From the NCBI GenBank assembly GCA_946535435.1, contig CAMNDM010000004.1:76618-140617 (forward strand): DNA of 64,000 bases. Reading direction: 5' to 3'. A program made the translations under genes and the position numbers. Origin of the DNA: Physcocola sp002396385. GTDB taxonomy: Bacteria > Bacteroidota > Bacteroidia > Bacteroidales > Paludibacteraceae. The notes under the pieces are model-generated. The model saw only the letters and a list, made by a program, of their open reading frames with translations, did no database searches and was not told the DNA's origin. Shown piece by piece: positions 52,061-59,500 of the stretch (the first letter of the stretch is position 1; each line of letters starts with the position of its first letter).

Positions 52061-52100
52061 AATCCCGTCGGCAGTCGCTCCTGTCGGCGGAATTGTTTTT
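52061..52100 (+). terminator. Terminator of dapF-dapL
   Basis: CCGTCGGCA pairs with TGTCGGCGG (two G-U pairs) with a short loop, followed by a TTTTTT run. Confidence 0.75.
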
Positions 52101-52127
52101 TCCGCTTTTTTATCGTTTTTTCGCTAC

Positions 52128-52556
52128 TTATAGCCCCGCAAACTTAATAGGAGGGATGATGCATTCTTCTTCCTTCCTGTTGTTCAGACACATGCAGTAG
52201 TAGATGGGTAGATATAAAATTCCTTTTTCTTCGTACACTTTTTGTTCGTTACTGAACACAATGGCTTTCTTTATGTCGTAGTCTTTGTTTCCCAAAAAAC
52301 TGTCGAGCGCGCTGTGGCTTTTATAGTTTTTGCCAGACTTGACTTCTATGGGCAGTACTGTTAGATTGTTGTAGTCGTCTATCAGGTAGTCTACTTCTCC
52401 CTTTACCTTGTTGTCGTAGTAGTGCAGTTTGAAGCCGTGGGCATGAAGTTCCTGTGCAACCACCGATTCGTAGACGGAACCTAAGTTGACGCTTTTTTCA
52501 TCGTTTAAGACTGCATTTATGTTGTTTTTCTTCTTAACATGCTGTAAAAGTAATGA
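52128..52556 (-). pseudogene. Truncated DUF4143-type ATPase (C-terminal part only)
   Basis: The open frame begins after a stop near 52558 without a start codon and ends at 52128. It encodes about 140 residues typical of the C-terminal DUF4143 domain of AAA-type ATPases: NLGSVYESVVAQELHAHG, YYDNKVKGEVDYL, VLPIEVKSGKNYKSHSAL, KAIVFSNE. The usual ~300-residue N-terminal ATPase part is missing. Just upstream on the same strand lies the 33-bp tandem repeat. It is a remnant. Confidence 0.75.
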
Positions 52557-52578
52557 TTAATTCTGTTTACAACAACAG

Positions 52579-52698
52579 AATCGGGACTTTTTCCGACTTT
52601 TTGAGTGTTGAAATCGGGACTTTTTCTGACTTTTTGAGTGTAAAAATCGGGACTTTTTCCGACTTTTTAGGTGTTGAAATCGGGACTTTTTCTTGATT
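52579..52698. repeat. 33-bp tandem repeat, about 3.6 copies
   Basis: Copies start at 52579, 52612, 52645 and 52678 (AATCGGGACTTTTTC core), period exactly 33 bp, with few substitutions; the last copy is partial. On the minus strand the units stay open as 11-codon blocks, but no gene was recognised. Confidence 0.85.
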
Positions 52699-52710
52699 TT
52701 AGGATTGCCT

Positions 52711-54102
52711 TTATTCTTTTATGTTCAGGAAACGCTTGCCTTCGTCGGTCAGGTAGGGCAAGACTTTATTTAATGGAATTTTTGCCGATGGCCAGCCTGC
52801 GCCCCAGGCCTCGGTTATTTCCCAACGGTGAAATAGGAGATGTAGGGAGTCGTTAATAATGAATGGCGGATTCTTCGGGAAAGGAATGTATTTGCCTTGT
52901 TTGTATTCTTCGTTCAACCACATATCTTCAATGCTGTTGGCGTTGTAATACTTCATAAGCCCTTCAACCATAAGTTTGTGGAGCCCTTCCTCCTTTTTTA
53001 CCATATCCCAGGTGAATTCTTCGAGGGTATTCTTGTCGTAGGTTATATAGCGTTCTTTTTCAGTACCTCGTCCTGCCAACTGGTCGTAATGAAAAGTTCC
53101 TATTCTGAAAGTTATAAGGTTGTTGTGGGAGCCTATTCTACTTATAAAATAATCATCTTGGTAATAGGGGTCGTTCTCGAAGTCAAACTCTTTTCTCCAT
53201 TCTGTTTTACGTGCTTTATAGGCGTCGGCAATGTTATCGTATATATGCTTGTCGTCTTCGGCTAGCATTCTGCACATTTCTGCCTCTAAAAATTGGCGCA
53301 ATTTGTTGGTTAGGCCTTTCCTGTCGATCGATACATTTAGAGTATAGCTGTCGTACTCACCTCTTTTTATCTCTTCGTGAAATAATAAAAGCGTATCGTT
53401 ATCAATAACGGTTGACTTCCCCTCTCTGTTCTCTTCGTTTATTTCTTCTACATATTCTTTGATTTTAGAATTCAGAAAATTCTCGTCATATAAAATATAT
53501 TTGGAAAAGTCTTTCTTAAAGCAATCTGTAATGGTGTATGAGGTTGGTATTTTATCTTGCGGAATGTCTATCGAACGGTAATAGGTTGAGTCATGCATTA
53601 AACTGTCTAGTGTGCCGTCAAGAACAAACGTCAATTTCTTGGTGTTAAAGTCGAGTTTGTATTTCGGACAACACATATCAATGAATTCGTATTCTTGCAG
53701 GTAGAAATCGTCGCCCTTGTATTTGAAGTTGTAGGTTGTTCCGTAACCAGAACATCTAAGCGTGTCGCCTGAAATATATATGCCTAATTCATCCCAATAG
53801 TCTTCGCAATAGTATTTCTTGAACAGGTTGTAGCCCCCATCCTTCGTGCCAAAGTAAACAGAAATACGGCTTACTGATGTTTCGTCTGTATAGCCAATTT
53901 CCAACACAACCGAATCTTTGTAGTTGTCGTTGTTCAGGTATCCGAGCCTGCCATCGGGATTCCCCCAACGTATGGAGTCGGTTTGTGACTGTTTTTCCGA
54001 ATCTTCAAATTCTTTTCCCGATACTGACTTGTTGGACCCTCCTGAACAATTGCTGGTCAGTAACAAGAAGAGGAAACAAAAGATATATTTGAGGTTAAGC
54101 AT
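52711..54102 (-). CDS. Lipoprotein with C-terminal DUF3298-like domain
   Basis: A 463-residue lipoprotein (MLNLKYIFCFLFLLLTSNCSGG, lipobox Cys). The N-terminal part has a repeat-like strand segment with DGRLGYLNNDNYKDSVVLEIGY. The C-terminal ~100 residues (YITYDKNTLEEFTWDMVKKEEGLH, IINDSLHLLFHRWEIT, WPSAKIPLNKVLPYLTDEGKRFL) match the DUF3298 pattern seen in envelope proteins and near polysaccharide deacetylase-like regions. Function unknown. Adjacent only to the repeat and ATPase remnant. Confidence 0.7.
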   Translation of the reverse strand: MLNLKYIFCFLFLLLTSNCSGGSNKSVSGKEFEDSEKQSQTDSIRWGNPDGRLGYLNNDNYKDSVVLEIGYTDETSVSRISVYFGTKDGGYNLFKKYYCEDYWDELGIYISGDTLRCSGYGTTYNFKYKGDDFYLQEYEFIDMCCPKYKLDFNTKKLTFVLDGTLDSLMHDSTYYRSIDIPQDKIPTSYTITDCFKKDFSKYILYDENFLNSKIKEYVEEINEENREGKSTVIDNDTLLLFHEEIKRGEYDSYTLNVSIDRKGLTNKLRQFLEAEMCRMLAEDDKHIYDNIADAYKARKTEWRKEFDFENDPYYQDDYFISRIGSHNNLITFRIGTFHYDQLAGRGTEKERYITYDKNTLEEFTWDMVKKEEGLHKLMVEGLMKYYNANSIEDMWLNEEYKQGKYIPFPKNPPFIINDSLHLLFHRWEITEAWGAGWPSAKIPLNKVLPYLTDEGKRFLNIKE

Positions 54103-54416
54103 TGTAAGTTTTTGGTTTGATTGTAAACTTTTAAAGGACAGATAATGAGTCCGAGATTCTCGTGATTAATGGTGACGACACTACGCGAAACGAATGGTTG
54201 CCCGGCAGTTCCCTCCATAGACCATGCAAGTTATGTAAAAATTCATAAATCTGCAAGTTGGTAAGCGAAGTGGATTTTGAAAATGTTCATAGTGACTGGT
54301 AGGTCCGGTTTGATTTTCCTGACGTTTGCGGTGTCTACCTGTAACTGACTCCTGCTTTTTGAAAAATTCCCTGTATTTTATCTGCTGCTTCAATGCGGAA
54401 GTATTATATTTGCCTT
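54103..54416. other. Intergenic region, nothing recognised
   Basis: Between the divergent lipoprotein and SGNH hydrolase genes. A minus-strand frame of 70 codons at 54181-54393 has no recognisable features and is not called. A TATATTTG at 54403-54410 might be a -7 element of the hydrolase gene, but it lies very close to the start codon. Confidence 0.4.
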
Positions 54417-55106
54417 ATGAAGAATTTACCGGGCATATTGTGTGTGCTATCTTTAGTTTTATTTGCTTTGGTTGCTGCGGTCTTATTGCCTGCTCAGAAA
54501 ACTTATTCTGTCTTGGGTGATAGTTATTCCTCTTTTTCTGGCTATGTCACTCCTGCTTCCAACCCTTGTTATTATAGCGAGTCTCCTATTTATCCTAACG
54601 ATGTGTGCGATGTCCGTAAAACATGGTGGTGGATGTGGGCGGAAGAGAATGGTTATGTGTTGCAGAAAAACAACTCGTATTCTGGAGCAACTATCTGCAA
54701 CACAGGTTATTCAGAATTAGATTTTTCCGACCGGTCTTTTGTGACTAGGATGAAAAACATTGGCAATCCCGACGTCCTCTTTATTTTTGGTGGCACTAAC
54801 GACGCTAGGGCGGGGGCTCCGCTCGGCGAGTATAAATACAGCGGTTGGACCAAGGCCGACCTGTATCAGTTTCGCCCGGCTTTCGCCTGTATGTTGGATT
54901 ACTTGAAACGTGAGCATCCGAAAATGCGCATCGTCAATATCTGTAATTGTGGCTTGAGTGGCGATTACAACGCTTCTATGGCTGCGATTTGCAAACACTA
55001 TGGTGTCGAGTGCCTGCTGCTGGAAAACATCGACAAACAGCACGAACATCCTTCCATTGTTGGCATGCGCCAAATTGTTGACCAAATCAACGCTTTTATG
55101 AACTGA
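54417..55106 (+). CDS. SGNH/GDSL family hydrolase
   Basis: A 229-residue protein with an N-terminal hydrophobic segment (MKNLPGILCVLSLVLFALVAAV), probably a signal peptide or anchor. SGNH blocks: GDSYSSFSG (nucleophile Ser), YSGATIC (oxyanion Gly), GGTNDA (Asn), and a C-terminal DKQHEHPS with the Asp-x-x-His pair. The family hydrolyses acyl esters on carbohydrates or lipids. The ATG at 54417 is preferred over the one at 54393. The substrate is unknown. Confidence 0.85.
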   Translation: MKNLPGILCVLSLVLFALVAAVLLPAQKTYSVLGDSYSSFSGYVTPASNPCYYSESPIYPNDVCDVRKTWWWMWAEENGYVLQKNNSYSGATICNTGYSELDFSDRSFVTRMKNIGNPDVLFIFGGTNDARAGAPLGEYKYSGWTKADLYQFRPAFACMLDYLKREHPKMRIVNICNCGLSGDYNASMAAICKHYGVECLLLENIDKQHEHPSIVGMRQIVDQINAFMN

Positions 55107-55136
55107 TTGGTTGCCCTGACCCTGCCGGGTGGTTGC

Positions 55137-55343
55137 TTAGAATTCAATTCCTACTTTCTCGCACACTTCCGAAAGTCGTTCAATAAAGTCTTCCTCGTTA
55201 GGGTGTTCGTCGCTGATGAACAAGATGAGTTCGTCTAATGCCTCTTTCTTGTCGCCAAGCAGGTGTAGTGTTAGGTTGGTGGTGCCAAGGGTGTAGCCCT
55301 CGTCTTGCATTAGTTGCAGCAATGCCGATTCTTTGCTTGTCAT
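55137..55343 (-). CDS. Small acidic protein, unknown
   Basis: A 68-residue protein with a Leu-rich helix (LLQLMQDEGY), a GTTNLTLHLLG segment and an acidic helical end (DEHPNEEDFIERLSEVCEKVGIEF). No signal or membrane segment and no recognised family. The ATG at 55343 lies in AT-rich sequence, and the frame fills the space between the hydrolase and the next gene, on the minus strand. Confidence 0.5.
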   Translation of the reverse strand: MTSKESALLQLMQDEGYTLGTTNLTLHLLGDKKEALDELILFISDEHPNEEDFIERLSEVCEKVGIEF

Positions 55344-55428
55344 AAGACTTCCTTTCTGTTTGCTAACCTAATTAAATTTGAAAGATGAGAGCGCAAAGTT
55401 CGTAGTTTAAAACTCCTCGTTCAAAGTT

Positions 55429-56370
55429 TTACTCCTCTTCCACCAGTCTGAAGCCTAGGAAGGGCAGTTTGTCGTTGCTGGTAATGATTCTTTTGCGGTC
55501 AATTTCGCTATCGGTCACAATCTCGTTGGCGCAGCCCCCCTTAATTACAATCCATTCCTTGCCATCGCGGCCGAAATTGTCGGCGCACATTTCCCACACG
55601 TTTCCGCTCATGTCGTAAATGCCCAGCTCGTTGGGTTGTTTTTGGGCCACATCGTGCGGACCGCTGCCGATCACAAATTCGGGTTTGCACCAGGCAACGT
55701 CGGTGGCGTTGTTACTGCCGGCATATTTGTAGCCGAGGCTTTTCAGACCGCCTTTTGCGGCAAATTCCCATTCTTTTGCTTTCGGAAGTCTGAATTTCTT
55801 GCCGGTAGCTTTGTTCAAACGTGTAATAAAGGCATTTACCTCTTTCCAGCTCACGTTTTCCACCGGTTGGTTGTAGCTGGGCCAGCCCGACTCTTTTTCC
55901 GTCCATTCGCTCGGATTGCTGTACATAATGGTAATCCAAAGGCGTTGGGTCACTTCAGTCTGGCTGATGAGGAAGCCGCTGTGGGTTGTGCTGTCTTGTT
56001 CAACGCGCACCATATTGAAGGTGGTGCCGTTCACTTCGCGCACTAGCAGAGAGTCGGCAGCCGGTGGCAGGGCTTTCATCGTGTCGCTGGGCACTTCTAC
56101 GGGCACCAGGTTCCAGTGAAGGCTTTTTATCAGTTTGGCATAGGCTTCCGACGAGCCAGCGGCCACGTATACGGTATCGCCTTTCAGCCCCTTGGTGCTG
56201 GTCGTCCCGTAAACCGATTTTATCTTTTGCGGACTTTCGCGCAACAGCAGGCTCAGCTGGCTCGTCTTTATGTTCTTGTAGATGGGGTTCAGGTCTACCT
56301 CGGTTTGTGCGGTAGCCGTGTGGGTTACCCCCATAAGGGCGATAAGTATGCTGGAAATAAATTTGTTCAT
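55429..56370 (-). CDS. Secreted SUMF1/EgtB-type (formylglycine-generating-enzyme-like) protein
   Basis: A 313-residue exported protein; the ATG at 56370 starts the signal peptide MNKFISSILIALMGVTHTATAQ. The sulfatase-modifying-factor fold is clear: GFLISQTEVTQRLW, PVENVSWKEVNAFITRLN, FRLPKAKEWEFAAKGG, ELGIYDMSGNVWEMCAD, VIKGGCA and LGFRLVEE. True formylglycine-generating enzymes use two active-site Cys in the C-terminal part. This protein has few Cys there, so it may be a structural relative, common in Bacteroidales, rather than an active sulfatase activator. Confidence 0.78.
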   Translation of the reverse strand: MNKFISSILIALMGVTHTATAQTEVDLNPIYKNIKTSQLSLLLRESPQKIKSVYGTTSTKGLKGDTVYVAAGSSEAYAKLIKSLHWNLVPVEVPSDTMKALPPAADSLLVREVNGTTFNMVRVEQDSTTHSGFLISQTEVTQRLWITIMYSNPSEWTEKESGWPSYNQPVENVSWKEVNAFITRLNKATGKKFRLPKAKEWEFAAKGGLKSLGYKYAGSNNATDVAWCKPEFVIGSGPHDVAQKQPNELGIYDMSGNVWEMCADNFGRDGKEWIVIKGGCANEIVTDSEIDRKRIITSNDKLPFLGFRLVEEE

Positions 56371-56546
56371 GGTTCTTTTTGCTTTGCTTAATCTCAAATA
56401 TACAACATATTTTTTTCTTTTGGTTGTTTACTTTTTGTTTTCCTGACATTCTTGTCCTTTTTCTGTTTTTTTTGAAGTCAGTCTTATATTATTGTTGTGA
56501 AATTTTTATAGATTTACGTTATAGAATTATTTTTTTTCTGCTAATT

Positions 56547-59500
56547 ATGAAAGTCTCGAAATACTTGTCATTAATATGCTTGGTTATTATGGGTTTGTTA
56601 TTTTCCTCTTTCGACTATCAAAACGCTTGGAAATCGCTGGAAAATGAGGCAGTGCGAAATCCCAAAACTGCATTGAAAAAACTCGATGCAATTGAAAAAC
56701 AGGCTAAAAACGAGAAAAATGTGCCACAACAGTTGCGTTGCATCCTGTCGCGTATGAAGTTCTCTGAACGAGTTGATGAGGATGCTTTAGGCAAATGCAT
56801 TAATAGCCTGCAGCTGTTCCAGTCCAGACAAACCGACCCTGTTGCTGTTGCTATGACTCGTTTTGCCGAGGCTATGGCCTTTAACAGTTTCTATACGGAA
56901 AACAGGTGGCAAGTGGACAGTCGGACCGCTTTGGCGGGTGCTGCCCCTTCCGATATGAAGGAGTGGGCGACTAACAATTTTGTGGATACTATCCGCTCGT
57001 TGTGCCTACAGGCTGTTGCCGAACCTGCCCTTAAAACAACTAAGACCACCACCTACTCTGCTTTGTTGGATGCGGGGAAGGACAGCCGTCTCTATCGCCC
57101 CTCTCTTTACGACTTTTTGCTGCACTACTGCATCGATAATAAGGGGTACGAAAAGGGACAGATTTTCACCGATAAGGAATGTGGACAATGGTATTCCGAA
57201 CTGGTGGCTTTCCATAAGGACGATTCCGATAAGTCGGCTTATGTGGCTGCGCGGATCAATCAGATAAAATATCAGTATCTGAATGCTCATAACGTTAATG
57301 ACGAGAAAGGGTATGTTGGGGCGTTGCGGCAATTGCTTGCCGAGTCTCAAAAAGAAGCGGTTTCTATTTTGGTGCGTGTCGAGCTTGCAAATATTCTTTA
57401 TAACTATCTGCCTGTTTACAAACAAGAGCAACCAGTGCAAACTTCGACTGCCGATGTGCTGAAAGTCTGCAACGATGGTATTGCCGCTTTCCCTAATCAT
57501 CCGCAAGTTAAGTGCTTGAAAGGGGTTGTCAGCAATATGAAGAAAACAGAAGTGGATCTGTCTTTAACTTCTAATTTGGTTCACGAGGCTGATAAAATAA
57601 AGTTTAAGGTATCGTATGCGAACACCCGGAATCTCAATCTGACGTTGAACAGGGTGGAGTGCTCTATTCGTGACTGGAATACGAAAAACACCGACAAACT
57701 GCCTCGCAAAAAGGTGGCTGACTATTCTTTCGCTTTAGAGAAGACGGACTATTGCATAAGAAAGGATACTTTATTGGAAATTCCCGCCCAGCGTTTCGGC
57801 ATTTACGAATTGGTCATGGGTAAGGAGTCGGTTAGCTTCATCGTCTCCAATTTGTTTGTTATAACACTTAATAAGTCGTTCAACGGGAAAAACTATTTTG
57901 TGGTGGCCGACCGTAAAACGGGTGCTCCACGACAGGGGGTTTCTGCCAACCTCTCGGAGGGGAAATGGTCCTACGAACAACATAAAATGAAATATACCCA
58001 AGTCGGCAGTAATTTGACTGACAAAGACGGTTTTGCCGATTTTGAACTCTCAAGGAAAAACGGTAAATATGAATGTCGGTTCTCTGAAGGTAAGGATGTA
58101 TATACTTCTTACGACTTACATTTAAACAACCATTATAATGCGATGAGCAGCGATAATGCGTCTGCTTTCAATGTGGCTACCTTTACCGACCGTTCTATCT
58201 ACCGGCCTGGTCAGACGGTTTATTTTAAGTCGATTGTCTACAGCATTAGCGATGTCCGTATGGAGGCGCTCGAAGGTAGGCACCTCTTGGCTGTGCTTTA
58301 CGATGCGAACAACCAAAAGGTGGCTGAACAGAATTTGACCACGAACGCGTTTGGTTCTGTGGCTTCTTCTTTTGTGCTGCCTGCCAACGGACTGGCTGGC
58401 TCCTACCGGTTGAAGGTAGACAGGTTTTCTACCAACATTTCGGTGGAGGAATATAAGCGGCCGTCGTTCGAAGTGGCACTCAGCCGGCCGAAAGAATCGT
58501 ACACTTTTGGCGACAAGGTGACTGTTGGTGGAAGTGCCGGTTATTTGTTGGGGACTCCGGTCCAGAATGCGAAGGTGGCCTACAGGGTTACACGCTCCGA
58601 GAACCAGTTCTTCTGGTGGTGGCGCTCCAACTCCTCGGTCGAGGACGTCGTGGCCGAGGGTGAGACTGAAACAAACGATAAGGGTGAATACCAGATAGAC
58701 TTTGTGCCCGAAAAAGGTCAGAATCTGTCGGCTACGGCTTGTTACGACTATGTGGTTTTGGCCAAGGTGACCGATGCCAATGGCGAGACGCACGAACAGT
58801 CGGTCCGTGTTACGGTTTCCGACGTTTCTGTGGCTATTGTCTGCCCGCGCCGTGAAGCCGTCCAACCTGCCGAATTCTCTGAGTTGAAGTTCTCGGTCGT
58901 GAACCTCAATTACGAAGGGCTTGCCCGTGAGGTGGCCTATAAGGTGTATTGTAACGATGCCGAGGTGGCTGCCGGCAAGGTGCGGTCTTCCGAAAAAGAG
59001 GGATTCAAATTACCTCTCGATACGGCAAACTTGAAGTCGGGTAAGTACAAGGTAGAAATGTCTGTAACCGATGATAAGGGTAGAGTAGTAAAGCAAGATT
59101 TCGAAACCATCCTTTACCGCAAGACGGACAATGTGCCTCCTGTTGAAATTCCATTCTGGTTTGAGGATTGCGCTTCTCATGATTTGGCCGATGGCGAAAC
59201 GGCTACCATCCGTGTGGGGTCGTCGTTGCACAATGCGCACCTTTTGGTGGTTTCGTTCGACGATAATGATGGCTTCAGCAAACAGTGGTACGATCTCGAT
59301 AATGAAATCAAGTCCTTCAACTTTTCGTTGTCGAACAACTCTCACTTGAAGGTTCAGTTCTTCTTAATTAGTGAGGGTAAAGTGGCGAATAAGGTGATTG
59401 AGTTTGATAAGAAGTCGCCTGAGACAAAATTTCCAGTCAAACTGGCGGTGTTCCGCAATAAGGTGCAACCTGGCTCTTCCGAGAGATGGACCATCACCCT

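Noticed and set aside
52579..52698. Possible CRISPR array
   Set aside because: The 33-bp units are directly adjacent, with no unique spacers; a plain tandem repeat. No cas gene in the window.
54181..54393. Minus-strand 70-codon frame
   Set aside because: Runs into the neighbouring gene's start region, has no recognisable signal or motif, and no promoter.
56379..56546. N-terminal extension of the alpha-2-macroglobulin-like gene
   Set aside because: The extension is hydrophobic, AT-rich and overlaps the divergent gene's leader; the signal peptide begins at the ATG at 56547.
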